64,000 bases of DNA from Thalassospira sp. (GCF_030690045.1 NZ_JAUYHK010000016.1:372001-436000); one strand, 5' to 3'; numbered from the stretch's first letter, positions 27,082 to 36,193 are shown. Notes: generated by a model from the sequence alone, not told the origin. Numbers and translations: made by a program.

Positions 27082-28299
27082 TCAGGCGCTGATTTTTTCG
27101 GCTGACCCGGCACGCAGGGCGGCCAGATATTGCACGCACAGAACCCCAAACAGGATCATCAGCGGCACCCGCCAGCCGCCCAGAACGTCATACAACGCCC
27201 CAAACAGCACGGGGCCAATCGCCGCCAGCAAATATCCCAAAGACTGGCACATGCCCGATAATCGTGCCGATGTTTGCGGGTCCGCCCCGCGCATGCCAAC
27301 CAGAGTCAGGGCAATGCTGATCATGCTGCCTTGACCCAGCCCCATGCAAATCACCCAGACATAGGGGAAACTGGTGGTGGCAAAGGCAAAACCCGGCACC
27401 CCGATCAAAAACGGCAAATGCAATACCGTCATTGCCAGTTTCTTGTTGGGAATCACCGAATAAATCAGGGGGGCCAGAAATGCCGCCGGAATACCAAAAA
27501 TATTGAAAAGTGTTAGCAGGGTTGCCGCTTCGGCCTCGGATATCCCGGAATCGATAAAGATTTTCGATACCCACGCAATCCCGGTATAAAACACCAGCGA
27601 CTGACAACCAAAAAACAGACTCAGCACCCAGGCCTCACGATTGCGCCATAATGAGGCCGCCGGAAGGCCCGACACCGCATTGCGATGCCGATACCGCAAC
27701 ATTGGCAACCAACAGACAAAACCAATCACCGCCACAACCGCCCAGATGCCCAGCGCATATCGCCAGTCACCCCCCATCGCATCGCGCACCGGAATGGCAA
27801 TCCATGCCGAAAAGGCCGCCCCGCTTGACATCGTAAAGGTATAAAGGGCAGTGACCATCGCGACCCGCGCCGGAAAACTGCGCCGCACCAGTGATGGCGT
27901 CAGCACATTCATCACCGCAATCGCCGATCCCAAAACCAGCGTCCCGGCGACCATCACTCCGTAAATCCCGGTGGACCGCAGACCCTGCCCGACGGCAACC
28001 AGAATCAACATCACCACCAACGTCGTTTCGATTCCATAACGTTGCCCAAGGCGCGGCGCAAACACCGACAATACTCCGAAACACAGGATCGGAATGGTCG
28101 TCAGCAGGCCCAGTTGCGTTGCCGACAGAGACAAATCGATCCCCACCGTTTCGGCCAACGGCCCCATCACAACGATAGAACCGCGCATATTGAGCGCCAA
28201 CAACAACAGGGCGGCCAAAAAACCCAGATGCGGCGTCAAACGCCGAAATCCCCGTGCCGCCGGATCGGCAGCAGGATCAACAGGTTGCAATTCAGTCAT
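27082..28299 (-). CDS. MFS transporter, CynX/NimT family (COG2807)
   Basis: The 405-residue protein has about twelve membrane helices. The CynX-branch features are LALNMRGSIVVMGPLAETVGIDLSLSATQLGLLTTIPILCFGVLSVFAPRL in helices 1-2 and the SLGYLLAAIGPVLFGALYD segment near the end. Relatives transport cyanate or 2-nitroimidazole, but the substrate of this one is not readable. ATG 28299 follows GGAG by eight bases; the longer frame starts at TTG. It lies 23 bases downstream of the LysE-type exporter, so the two are probably cotranscribed. Confidence 0.85.
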   Translation of the reverse strand: MTELQPVDPAADPAARGFRRLTPHLGFLAALLLLALNMRGSIVVMGPLAETVGIDLSLSATQLGLLTTIPILCFGVLSVFAPRLGQRYGIETTLVVMLILVAVGQGLRSTGIYGVMVAGTLVLGSAIAVMNVLTPSLVRRSFPARVAMVTALYTFTMSSGAAFSAWIAIPVRDAMGGDWRYALGIWAVVAVIGFVCWLPMLRYRHRNAVSGLPAASLWRNREAWVLSLFFGCQSLVFYTGIAWVSKIFIDSGISEAEAATLLTLFNIFGIPAAFLAPLIYSVIPNKKLAMTVLHLPFLIGVPGFAFATTSFPYVWVICMGLGQGSMISIALTLVGMRGADPQTSARLSGMCQSLGYLLAAIGPVLFGALYDVLGGWRVPLMILFGVLCVQYLAALRAGSAEKISA

Positions 28300-28322
28300 C
28301 GGGTTTCTCCGCAAGGATAAGG

Positions 28323-28958
28323 CTAGAAAACAGGCAGAATATCATACAGCACACGCCCGGCGACCAGCACAAACAGTACGGCAATCAACCGTTCGATCAT
28401 CCCGGCATGGCGTTTGAGCCACGGCAAAACCGCCCCATGCGAAAATCCGACCGCGACCAGGCAATACCACACCGCATCAATGGCGGCGGCGGTAAAGGCC
28501 AGCAATGCCTTGCTACCCCAACCAAATTCCGGCGAGACAAACTGACTGAACAGCGCCAGAAAAAACAGCGCGATTTTGGGATTGAGGAAGGCAATCATGA
28601 AACCGTCACGCACCGCCTGCATCATGGTTTGGGCCTGTAAACCGCCCTGTCCGGATGCAAACCGTGCGCTGCTTCCGGCGGCCTGCCACGCCCGGACCGC
28701 CAGCCAGATCAGATAGAGTGCGCCCATCACACTGACGATATTGCGAAAGGCCGGCACGGTCTGAAACAAAATACCCAGACCTGCCATCGTGATCACTGCA
28801 TAAAACCCGATCCCCGCCCCATGCGCCAGCGCACAGGCAAAACCCGCCCGACGCGACTGATGCAGTGAATGGCGCAACACAACGGCAAGACTCGGCCCCG
28901 GCGTCATCGCGCCCAAAATGCAAATGACCGCCACCGACAGCCAGGCAGTAAAAGTCAT
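28323..28958 (-). CDS. LysE/RhtB-family amino acid exporter
   Basis: The 211-residue membrane protein has about six helices and the family start MTFTAWLSVAVICILGAMTPGPSLAVVLRHSLHQSRRAGFACALAHG (the TPGP motif with a following Gly-rich helix). LNPKIALFFLALFSQFV lies mid-protein. Family members export basic or neutral amino acids or homoserine lactones. ATG 28958 opens the first helix. It is first in a probable two-gene unit with the CynX-like transporter. Confidence 0.88.
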   Translation of the reverse strand: MTFTAWLSVAVICILGAMTPGPSLAVVLRHSLHQSRRAGFACALAHGAGIGFYAVITMAGLGILFQTVPAFRNIVSVMGALYLIWLAVRAWQAAGSSARFASGQGGLQAQTMMQAVRDGFMIAFLNPKIALFFLALFSQFVSPEFGWGSKALLAFTAAAIDAVWYCLVAVGFSHGAVLPWLKRHAGMIERLIAVLFVLVAGRVLYDILPVF

Positions 28959-29201
28959 GAACGTTCCCCGGATGATCTTGTTTGCCCGCAGGCTAGCGGC
29001 TGTTGCCATCGGTTGCAACGCCGCAAACGCCAGCCATCACGTTTGAAACAGACAGCCCGCCTAACTCCTTAAATCCATGCCTTAATCCGCCACATCTTTG
29101 CCCTATCGCATCCTTAAAGGTCAGGCATTCTGATTTTGGGAACCTGTTTACGGGTTTTCGGCAGGATCGAAGACCCCAAAAACGACAGAAAGGGACATGA
29201 G

Positions 29202-29435
29202 ATGAAAAAGACAGCAATCATGGCCATCGCAGTGGCAACCTTTGGACTTTCGGCCTGCACAAATTTGAGTGACCGAGACCAGAAAATGCTGAGCGGGGCC
29301 GCCATTGGTTCCGGTGTTGGCGTGGTCGGCACCGTTATTACCGGCGGCTGTGTCAGCTGTGGTGCGGCGATTGGTGGCGTTGCCGGGGCCGGGGTCGGCT
29401 ATATTCTGCATGAAAATGACAAGGCCCGGCAATAA
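29202..29435 (+). CDS. Small glycine-zipper lipoprotein
   Basis: The 77-residue protein has a lipoprotein signal (MKKTAIMAIAVATFGLSACT; lipobox LSAC, Cys19). Gly/Ala-rich membrane-like segments follow (AAIGSGVGVVGTVITGGC and AAIGGVAGAGVGYIL) with GxxxG spacing typical of glycine-zipper proteins. AGGGA lies upstream of ATG 29202. Such small lipoproteins are envelope components with poorly defined roles. Confidence 0.78.
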   Translation: MKKTAIMAIAVATFGLSACTNLSDRDQKMLSGAAIGSGVGVVGTVITGGCVSCGAAIGGVAGAGVGYILHENDKARQ

Positions 29436-29501
29436 GGCCGCCAGTTTTTCCGGGCTGCACCGTGAAACCTTGCAAGGATAGCCTGCACAGCCTCAACCAT
29501 C

Positions 29502-30125
29502 ATGATGGAAAACATGAAAAAACCCCGAAACCAACGCCTTGTTACAGCCCTTGTCGCCATGATTTTTGCCACAACCCTGACATCGCCGGTTCTGGCCGAT
29601 CCGCCGCCCCATGCCCCGGCACATGGTTATCGCGCCAAAAATCCGGGAATGCATCCCGGCCCCGGCCCAAAACACCCGGTACCGGTTCATAACGGCGGCA
29701 ATATGTTTGTACCCAATGGCAATTTCCTGCAATGCAATCGCGACGTCATCGGCGCGATTCTGGGTGGAGCCGCTGGAGCCGCAGCCGGTTCGACGATTGG
29801 CAAGGGCGATGGCCGCATGGCCGCGGTGATTGGCGGAGCGATTCTGGGATTGCTCGGCGGTCACGCCATCGGGCAGGGGATGGATCAAACCGATCAGGCC
29901 TGCACCGGCTATGCGCTGAACCGTGTCCCGGACGGCCAAACCGCAAGCTGGGTCAATCCTGATTCGCACCAACAGTTCAACATGACGCCAACCCGGTCCT
30001 GGCAAACCCCGGATAACCGGTATTGCCGGGAATATACCGCCACCGCGACCATCGCAGGCACGCCACAACAAACTTATGGCACTGCCTGTCAGCAACCCGA
30101 TGGCAGTTGGCAAATCGTGTCCTGA
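29502..30125 (+). CDS. Glycine-zipper surface protein (17 kDa antigen-like)
   Basis: The 207-residue exported protein has a signal peptide (about 1-33, ending SPVLADPP), then a Pro/His-rich stretch, then a glycine-zipper 2TM segment (IGAILGGAAGAAAGSTIG..GAILGLLGGHAIGQGMD, about 83-128). The C-terminal domain (WVNPDSHQQFNMTPTRSWQT, CREYTATATIAGTPQQTYGTACQQPDGSWQIV) is characteristic of the rickettsial 17 kDa/RT0821 surface-antigen family. The start is ATG 29502 or ATG 29514. It is probably an outer-membrane-associated protein and is followed by a strong terminator. Confidence 0.82.
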   Translation: MMENMKKPRNQRLVTALVAMIFATTLTSPVLADPPPHAPAHGYRAKNPGMHPGPGPKHPVPVHNGGNMFVPNGNFLQCNRDVIGAILGGAAGAAAGSTIGKGDGRMAAVIGGAILGLLGGHAIGQGMDQTDQACTGYALNRVPDGQTASWVNPDSHQQFNMTPTRSWQTPDNRYCREYTATATIAGTPQQTYGTACQQPDGSWQIVS

Positions 30126-30162
30126 TACCCGCCCGACACCACTCTGTCCGATCATGTCATCA

Positions 30163-30196
30163 CAGGCCCGGCATCTCTTGCCGGGCCTGTTTTTTT
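30163..30196 (+). terminator. Rho-independent terminator
   Basis: CAGGCCCGGCA and TGCCGGGCCTG form an 11-bp stem with a short loop, followed by a run of T residues. It closes the glycine-zipper gene. Confidence 0.93.
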
Positions 30197-30270
30197 ATGT
30201 GTTCCAAGCCGATTTTTTATTGCCAATCAAGGGCCTGCAATCTTTCGTTATCACCTATTCGTAAATTGAT

Positions 30271-30284
30271 TTACGTATACGTCA
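30271..30284. promoter_or_regulatory. MerR-type operator upstream of the SCP2 gene
   Basis: TTACGTATACGTCA contains the perfect 10-bp palindrome ACGTATACGT (30273-30282). A TTGATT hexamer ends at 30272 and TACAGT begins at 30293. This gives a promoter-like pair with a 20-base spacer containing the palindrome, the layout MerR-family proteins act on. Related sites lie at 32759 and 34545. Confidence 0.6.
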
Positions 30285-30344
30285 CTTTGAGTTACAGTTG
30301 CCCCACAAACAAAAACAAGACCATCAAAAAACAGGGAGGATTTC

Positions 30345-30641
30345 GTGGAAGCCATCCTCGAAACCATCAGGACGAAATTGCCGCAATTGCGGGGCCTGAA
30401 TGCCGTGATCGCCTTTGATTGTGGCGATGACGGTCATGTGGTGATTGATGCCACCGGACCACAACCCGACATTACCGACGACCCGCTGGAGGATGCCGAT
30501 TGCATCCTGAAAATCTCGCAAGCCAATCTGGCCAAAATGCTGGCTGGAAAACTGGATCCGATGCTCGCCTTCACGATGGGCAAGGTCAAGGTGAAAGGGT
30601 CGATGGGGATTGCAGCGAAACTTTCCGCACGGCTGGATTGA
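30345..30641 (+). CDS. SCP2 sterol/lipid-binding domain protein
   Basis: The 98-residue protein is a single SCP2-fold domain: DATGPQPDITDDPLEDADCILKIS is followed by NLAKMLAGKLDPMLAFTMGKVKVKGSMGIAAKLS, the conserved C-terminal hydrophobic-pocket half. SCP2 domains bind fatty acids, acyl-CoAs or sterols. The start is GTG 30345 behind a strong GGGAGGA site. It is the first gene after an ACGT palindrome and close to FadL and FadD. In animals an SCP2 domain is fused to HSDL2; here a separate HSDL2-like SDR lies 11 kb downstream in the same region. Confidence 0.88.
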   Translation: MEAILETIRTKLPQLRGLNAVIAFDCGDDGHVVIDATGPQPDITDDPLEDADCILKISQANLAKMLAGKLDPMLAFTMGKVKVKGSMGIAAKLSARLD

Positions 30642-30665
30642 TCGGAAAATGAGGGGGATGTCGAT

Positions 30666-31316
30666 ATGTCCGAACCAAACAAACGCCTCTATGCGCTGGG
30701 ACTGATCATGGCTATCACCGGTCTGGTACCGGTGTCGAGCCATGCAGAAGAACCCCTGAATTACAAAGTCTTTAAAGATGGCGAACCAATTGGTTTTGAA
30801 ACCGTAACATTTACCGAAAGCCCGGATGGCCTTGCGGTTGATGTCACGACCCAGACAGATGTCCGGGTCCTGTTTCTGACCTTTCAGTACCACCATAAGC
30901 GGCGCGAAATCTGGCGTGACGGCAATCTGGTGTCGGTTTCGACCGAAACCAGTGATGACGGAACGCCTTATGCCTTTCTCGCCGAATATGACGGTGACTG
31001 TTATGAACTGGCCGGGCAGAACACGCCCCGTCGCGAAGCGTGCAACGGGGCATGGCCCCTGACCCTGTGGTCAGAACAGGTAACCACCAAAGACCATCTC
31101 TATAGTGTGATTGATGCCACCCCACACACGGTGCGCATCGACAAGACCGAAAACGGCACCCTCACGCTGGGCGATGAAACATACCCCGCCCGTCATTACA
31201 TCATGAGCGGGGATGTCAGCCGCGACCTTTGGTACGGCGAAGACGGAAAATTGCTGAAAACCAGCTTTAAAAGAAAAGGTTACGACATCGACTTCATCAG
31301 GGTCGATCTACCGTAA
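30666..31316 (+). CDS. Exported DUF6134-like protein
   Basis: The 216-residue protein has a signal peptide (about 1-27, cleaved near SHAEE) and a beta-rich mature part: LNYKVFKDGEPIGFETVTF, DVRVLFLTFQYHHKRREIW, and near the end RDLWYGEDGKLLKTSFKRKGYDIDFIRVDL. This matches a family of exported proteins (DUF6134) of unknown function that often sit in lipid-related clusters. It is spaced 24 bases after the SCP2 gene and 68 bases before fadL, so it is probably in that transcript. Confidence 0.75.
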   Translation: MSEPNKRLYALGLIMAITGLVPVSSHAEEPLNYKVFKDGEPIGFETVTFTESPDGLAVDVTTQTDVRVLFLTFQYHHKRREIWRDGNLVSVSTETSDDGTPYAFLAEYDGDCYELAGQNTPRREACNGAWPLTLWSEQVTTKDHLYSVIDATPHTVRIDKTENGTLTLGDETYPARHYIMSGDVSRDLWYGEDGKLLKTSFKRKGYDIDFIRVDLP

Positions 31317-31384
31317 CCGCACAAGAAAACGCAAGCGGGCGCCCAAGGCGCAACAATAACCAGCTTCGTATCAGGGAGAAACTG

Positions 31385-32692
31385 ATGATGATAACGTCCA
31401 GAAAGGGCTGCCTCTGTGGGGCAGCGTCCGTAACTGCTATTTTGGCCCTGCTTGCATCGGCAGGCACGGCCCATGCCTCGGGCTTTCAGGTCCGCGAAAC
31501 CAGCGGCACCTTACAGGGATCATCCTATGCCGGGATGTCCACCCTCTCGACCGATGCCTCGACGATTTTCTATAACCCGGCCAATGTCGGCCATTTTGAC
31601 GAAACCAGCTACAGTGCCGGTGGCGCATTGATCATTCCGCGTTCGACCATGAGCAACGGTTCAGCCACCACCGGTACCCTGACGGCAGGACGTAATGTTT
31701 CCAGAACCGATTATGGTGATTTCGCACAGGATGCCTTTGTCCCCAATGCCCATGCGGTCTGGAAACTGACGGACCAACTTAATATTGGTATTTCCATGAC
31801 TTCGCCCTGGGGACTGGTGACCGATTACGAACCGGATTTTTCAGGACGCTTTTTTGGCACAACCTCAGCCATCAAAACCGTGAACATCAAGCCGCTGGTT
31901 GCCTATCGCTTTGATAACGGCCTGTCGCTGGGCGCAGGTGCGCAAATTCAGCATATGGATGCCCGTCTTGCCAGATCAGTGGCTTTTCCCGGTCAGGGCG
32001 AGGGCAATAGCGACGTCACCGGCGATGATCTGGCAGCAGGATGGACCGCCGGTGCAAACTGGGAATTTATGCCCGGCACCCGCATCGGGGCGGCTTATAA
32101 TTCGACCATCACCCATAATCTGGAAGGCGATATCAAATTTGATACCGGTGCACAGGCCGCCGGATATCGCAATCAAACGGCCACGGCCAAGGTTAGCACA
32201 CCCGAAGCCGTCACCTTTGGCATCGCACAGGATATTGGGGAAAAATGGACCGTGATGGCCGATGCCCAATGGACCAACTGGAATTCCATCGACACGCTGG
32301 ACTTTCATTTTGGCGGCGATACCAACATCCTGATTGCCGGGACGCAAAATTTCAGTTCTGACGAATATAAATGGGGAAGTGCATGGTTCTACAGCCTTGG
32401 TGCCCGTTATCAGCATGATGACAGATGGGCTTTTACCGGTGGTGTTGCATTTGACGAAACCCCGGTGAAAGATAAATACCGGTCAGTACGCCTACCTGAC
32501 TCCAACCGCTATTGGGTGTCGTTGGGTACAACTTACAAGGCGGCTGACTGGGCTGATGTCAGTCTGGGCTATACCCATATTTTTGCCCATTCTGCCGATA
32601 TCAATCTGAACAGCTCCACCGTTGGCACATATAGCGGCACCTACGAATCCGAGGTCGACATCATCGCCTTGCAGGCGAATTTCAAGTTCTGA
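31385..32692 (+). CDS. fadL: FadL/OmpP1-family outer-membrane fatty acid channel
   Basis: The 435-residue protein has a signal peptide (about 1-32, cleaved after AHA). The FadL N-terminus follows (SGFQVRETSGTLQGSSYAGMSTLSTDASTIFYNPAN, the hatch and the NPA motif), then a beta-barrel with alternating aromatic strands ending in F (LQANFKF). FadL proteins bring long-chain fatty acids or hydrophobic compounds across the outer membrane. AGGGAG lies upstream of ATG 31385 (or 31388). It lies between the SCP2/DUF6134 genes and fadD. Confidence 0.92.
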   Translation: MMITSRKGCLCGAASVTAILALLASAGTAHASGFQVRETSGTLQGSSYAGMSTLSTDASTIFYNPANVGHFDETSYSAGGALIIPRSTMSNGSATTGTLTAGRNVSRTDYGDFAQDAFVPNAHAVWKLTDQLNIGISMTSPWGLVTDYEPDFSGRFFGTTSAIKTVNIKPLVAYRFDNGLSLGAGAQIQHMDARLARSVAFPGQGEGNSDVTGDDLAAGWTAGANWEFMPGTRIGAAYNSTITHNLEGDIKFDTGAQAAGYRNQTATAKVSTPEAVTFGIAQDIGEKWTVMADAQWTNWNSIDTLDFHFGGDTNILIAGTQNFSSDEYKWGSAWFYSLGARYQHDDRWAFTGGVAFDETPVKDKYRSVRLPDSNRYWVSLGTTYKAADWADVSLGYTHIFAHSADINLNSSTVGTYSGTYESEVDIIALQANFKF

Positions 32693-32758
32693 TCGGTTAT
32701 ACTGTCCGGTGTGCGGTCGGGGTTCCGGCATCACACCGGGCGTATGTCGCCCGCAATG

Positions 32759-32772
32759 TGACGTTAACGTAA
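32759..32772. promoter_or_regulatory. MerR-type operator upstream of fadD
   Basis: TGACGTTAACGTAA carries the perfect palindrome ACGTTAACGT (32761-32770). It is identical over 14 bases to the site upstream of merR at 34545. A second partial copy (GGAGTTAACGCAA) overlaps the fadD ribosome-binding region. Binding here would affect both transcription and translation start of fadD. Confidence 0.65.
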
Positions 32773-32786
32773 TGGAGTTAACGCAA

Positions 32787-34496
32787 ATGATACATACAAA
32801 CGTTCAGGTTTCCACGACCAGCCCTTCGATCCTGCCGGGCGATGTTCCCGGTGTTGATCTTGACGCGCCGGTGCGCATGCGCCCGGTCCATGATATTTTT
32901 GACGATGCCGTCGCCCGCTTTGCCGACCGTCCCTGCGTCGATTTTCTGGGGCGCAGTTACACCTATCACGACATCGCCGAACAGATTGACCGGGTCGCCG
33001 AAGGGTTTCGCCAACTTGGCGTGCGCAAGGGTGACAAGGTTGGCCTGTGCCTGCCCAACACGCCTTATTATGTCGTGTGTTATTATGCGATTCTGAAATG
33101 CGGCGGGGTGGTGGTCAATTTCAACCCGCTTTATGCCAAACGCGAAATCGCCTTTCAGATCAACGATTCCGGCGTCCGGTTGATGGTGACGCTCAACCTC
33201 AAACAGATTTACCCCAAGGTCGCCGCCTGTTTTGACGAGACCTGTCTGCGCCGGATCGTCGTTTGTGAAATGAGCGACATTCTTCCGCCGGTCAAAAGCG
33301 TGTTGTTCGCCCTGTTCAAGCGCAGCGAACTGGCCGATATCCCGTCGGATTTACGCCATATCCCCTATTCCCGCCTTGCCAGTTGTCCTCCGATCAAGGC
33401 CATTCCTCCTTGCAAGGTCGATGATCTGGCGGTGCTGCAATATACCGGCGGCACCACCGGGCGACCCAAGGGTGCCGTGCTGACCCATGCGAATCTGAGC
33501 GCCAATGTCGATCAATTGACCCGCTGGATGCCTGGTGCCCGGCCCGGTCACGAAGTTACCCTGTGCGTTTTGCCGTTTTTCCATGTCTTTGCGATGACGG
33601 TCGCGCTCAATACATCGGTCAATATCGGGGCGGAGCTGGTTCTGCATCCGCGCTTTGAACTTGATGCCTTGCTGAAAACACTGGATCGCAAGAAGGTGAC
33701 GATCTTTCCAGGCGTGCCGACGATCTACACCGCGATCAACAATTCACCCGAAACCCCGAAACATGATCTGTCTTCCGTACGGTGCTGTATTTCCGGCGGC
33801 GCCCCCCTGCCGGTCGAAGTCAAGCACCGCTTTGAAGACATCACCGGGGCCAAGGTTGTCGAAGGATATGGTCTGACCGAAGCCAGCCCGGTCTGCACCT
33901 GCAACCCGTTTCTGGGCGTGAACAGGGAAGGCTCCATCGGGGTGCCGCTACCCGGTACGCAAATTGAAATCCGGTCACTGGACCGGCTCTCGCACACCGT
34001 CGCCGACGGCGAAAAAGGCGAGGTTTGCATACGCGGGCCACAGGTCATGCCGGAATACTGGCAAAACCCCGATGCGACCAAGGCGACCTTTCTTGATGGC
34101 TGGCTGCGCACCGGCGATGTCGGTTTTCGCGATAAGGACGGTTATATCTTTCTGGTTGATCGCCTCAAGGACATGATCCTGTGCAGCGGCTATAATGTTT
34201 ATCCTCGCGCCATTGAAGAAGCCCTGTATCTGCATCCCGATATTGCCGAAGTCACGGTGATTGGCGTGCCAGATCCCTATCGCGGTCAGGCCCCCAAGGC
34301 CTTTGTCCGACTGAAGGATGGCATCATCAATGTCACCCCGAATGATTTGCGGGATTTTCTGGAAGACAAAATTTCGCGAATCGAAATGCCGCGCGACATT
34401 GAATTGCGGGATGAACTGCCCAAAACCATGGTCGGCAAGCTGTCGAAAAAAGAACTGATTGAGGAAGAACGGCAAAAAACGGCCAGTTCATCTTAA
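32787..34496 (+). CDS. fadD: Long-chain fatty acid-CoA ligase
   Basis: The 569-residue AMP-forming enzyme has YTGGTTGRPKGAVLTHANL (P-loop, about 208-226), VVEGYGLTEASPVCTCNP (adenylate motif), the GWLRTGDVGFRDKDGYIFLVDRLKDMILCSGYNVYP hinge region (about 455-490) and the C-terminal lysine segment KTMVGKLSKKEL. It activates imported fatty acids to acyl-CoA for beta-oxidation. ATG 32787 has GGAG nine bases upstream; an ATG at 32772 would start inside the operator. It is the last gene of the first half of the lipid region. Confidence 0.93.
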   Translation: MIHTNVQVSTTSPSILPGDVPGVDLDAPVRMRPVHDIFDDAVARFADRPCVDFLGRSYTYHDIAEQIDRVAEGFRQLGVRKGDKVGLCLPNTPYYVVCYYAILKCGGVVVNFNPLYAKREIAFQINDSGVRLMVTLNLKQIYPKVAACFDETCLRRIVVCEMSDILPPVKSVLFALFKRSELADIPSDLRHIPYSRLASCPPIKAIPPCKVDDLAVLQYTGGTTGRPKGAVLTHANLSANVDQLTRWMPGARPGHEVTLCVLPFFHVFAMTVALNTSVNIGAELVLHPRFELDALLKTLDRKKVTIFPGVPTIYTAINNSPETPKHDLSSVRCCISGGAPLPVEVKHRFEDITGAKVVEGYGLTEASPVCTCNPFLGVNREGSIGVPLPGTQIEIRSLDRLSHTVADGEKGEVCIRGPQVMPEYWQNPDATKATFLDGWLRTGDVGFRDKDGYIFLVDRLKDMILCSGYNVYPRAIEEALYLHPDIAEVTVIGVPDPYRGQAPKAFVRLKDGIINVTPNDLRDFLEDKISRIEMPRDIELRDELPKTMVGKLSKKELIEEERQKTASSS

Positions 34497-34544
34497 TAAA
34501 TCAATACGTTACGTCAGGTTCACATATATTGTAAAAAATGTAAC

Positions 34545-34558
34545 TGACGTTAACGTAA
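34545..34558. promoter_or_regulatory. MerR-type operator in the merR promoter
   Basis: TGACGTTAACGTAA, with the perfect palindrome ACGTTAACGT (34547-34556), sits 45 bases before the merR start. Half-site copies flank it (TACGTTACGTCA at 34505-34516; TTGACGTTAAG at 34564-34574). The identical site at fadD suggests autoregulation plus shared control. Confidence 0.65.
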
Positions 34559-34603
34559 ACTAATTGACGTTAAGATCAAAAAATGTACCAATAGGGCGAC
34601 GAC

Positions 34604-35008
34604 ATGACAAAAACAGACGTTCCATTCTACACAGTGCCGGAACTGGCAAAAGATCTTGGCATCACACCGCGCACCATCCGCTTCTATGAACAAAAGGGAT
34701 TGGTGGCACCACAGCGGGCCGGGGCCACCCGGGTCTATACACGTCAGGACCGCGCCCGCCTGCTGATCATCCTGCGCGGCAAACGACTGGGTTTCAGCCT
34801 GCGCGAGATTGCCGATTACCTCGCCCTCTATGCCGCCGATCCGACCCAGACCGGGCAGATCAAAATGCTGTTAGGGCAGGTTCGCCACCGGATGGAAGAA
34901 CTGGAAGAACAACGGATCGCACTGGATGTCACGCTCGATGAATTGCGCGAAATCGAACAGCAATCGATTGAGGCGCTGAAAGAAAAAGGGATTGATCCGG
35001 ATTCGTAA
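34604..35008 (+). CDS. MerR-family regulator of the fatty acid region
   Basis: The 134-residue protein has the N-terminal MerR winged helix (FYTVPELAKDLGITPRTIRFYEQKGLVAPQRAGATRVYTRQDRARL, about 7-55) and a dimerisation coiled coil (about 80-125). It lacks the C-terminal Cys residues of metal sensors, so a small organic or acyl-CoA-like effector is more likely. It resembles the LiuR-like MerR proteins that control branched-chain or fatty acid catabolism. It sits between fadD and the beta-oxidation operon and is probably the protein that reads the ACGT palindromes. A coupled transcript with the thiolase (48-base gap) is likely. Confidence 0.82.
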   Translation: MTKTDVPFYTVPELAKDLGITPRTIRFYEQKGLVAPQRAGATRVYTRQDRARLLIILRGKRLGFSLREIADYLALYAADPTQTGQIKMLLGQVRHRMEELEEQRIALDVTLDELREIEQQSIEALKEKGIDPDS

Positions 35009-35056
35009 TGATTTACGGACCCGAAATCACCGATAGCACAGGAAGGATACATCACC

Positions 35057-36193
35057 ATGACCCAAGCCGTTATCGCCGGATATGTCCGGTCCCCCTTTAC
35101 CCTTGCCCGCAAGGGGGCTTTGGCCAAAATACGGCCCGATGATCTGGCCGCAACCGTCGTTCGCGGGTTGGTCGATCAAAGCGGCATTGACCCAAAAACC
35201 ATCGAGGATCTGATTCTGGGTTGTGCCTTTCCCGAAGGCGAACAGGGCCTTAATGTCGCCCGGCTGATCACCTTTCTGGCCGGATTGCCGCGATCCGTCG
35301 GCGGGGTGACGGTCAACCGGTTTTGCGGATCGTCGATGCAGGCAATCCACCAGGCCGCCGGGGCAATTGCGATTGGTGCGGGGGATGTTTTTATCTGTGC
35401 CGGGGTCGAAAGCATGACCCGGGTGCCGATGATGGGCTTTAACCCGATGCCCAACCCGCAATTATACAAAACCATGCCCGAGGCCTATATCGGCATGGGT
35501 GATACCGCCGAAAATGTTGCCGCCAAATGGAACCTGTCGCGTGCCGATCAGGAAGCCTTTGCTGTTGAAAGCCACAAAAAGGCCGACAGTGCCCAAAAAG
35601 CCGGAAAGTTCACCGATGAAATCATCGCGATTGATACCCCGGATGGCACCGTAACCGATGATGGCTGTATCCGCCCGGACACCACCGCCGAAGGCCTAGC
35701 CGATCTCAAACCGGCCTTTCGCGCCGATGGTGTGGTAACAGCGGGCACATCTTCGCCCCTGACCGATGGAGCGTCGGCGGTTCTGGTCTGTTCCGAAGAC
35801 TTCGCCAAAAAGAACGGTCTGACACCACTGGCCCGCATCAAATCGGTGGCGATTGATGGTTGCCTACCAGAAATTATGGGTATCGGCCCGATAGGGGCCA
35901 GCAAAAAAGCCCTGAAGCGTGCCGGAATAACTGCCTCCGACCTTGATATTGTCGAACTGAACGAAGCCTTTTCCTCGCAGGCCATGGTCAGCATCCGCGA
36001 ACTTGGCCTTGATCCGAAAATCGTCAATATCGATGGCGGAGCCATTGCCCTTGGCCATCCTTTGGGGGCGACGGGGGCGCGTATTGTCGGCAAGGCGGCG
36101 TCCTTGCTGAAACGCGAAGGCGGCAAATATGCGCTGGCATCGCAATGTATTGGTGGTGGACAGGGCATCGCAACGATTCTGGAGGCGATGTAA
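35057..36193 (+). CDS. fadA: Acetyl-CoA C-acyltransferase (3-ketoacyl-CoA thiolase)
   Basis: The 378-residue thiolase has the nucleophilic Cys in VNRFCGSSMQAIHQAA (about Cys92), the signature NEAFSSQA, GGAIALGHPLGATGAR (active-site His) and the terminal catalytic Cys in ASQCIGGGQG. It performs the last, thiolytic step of beta-oxidation. ATG 35057 has GGAAGGA upstream. The TAA stop overlaps the ATG of the next gene by one base, giving the FadA-FadB order of bacterial thiolase operons. Confidence 0.94.
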   Translation: MTQAVIAGYVRSPFTLARKGALAKIRPDDLAATVVRGLVDQSGIDPKTIEDLILGCAFPEGEQGLNVARLITFLAGLPRSVGGVTVNRFCGSSMQAIHQAAGAIAIGAGDVFICAGVESMTRVPMMGFNPMPNPQLYKTMPEAYIGMGDTAENVAAKWNLSRADQEAFAVESHKKADSAQKAGKFTDEIIAIDTPDGTVTDDGCIRPDTTAEGLADLKPAFRADGVVTAGTSSPLTDGASAVLVCSEDFAKKNGLTPLARIKSVAIDGCLPEIMGIGPIGASKKALKRAGITASDLDIVELNEAFSSQAMVSIRELGLDPKIVNIDGGAIALGHPLGATGARIVGKAASLLKREGGKYALASQCIGGGQGIATILEAM

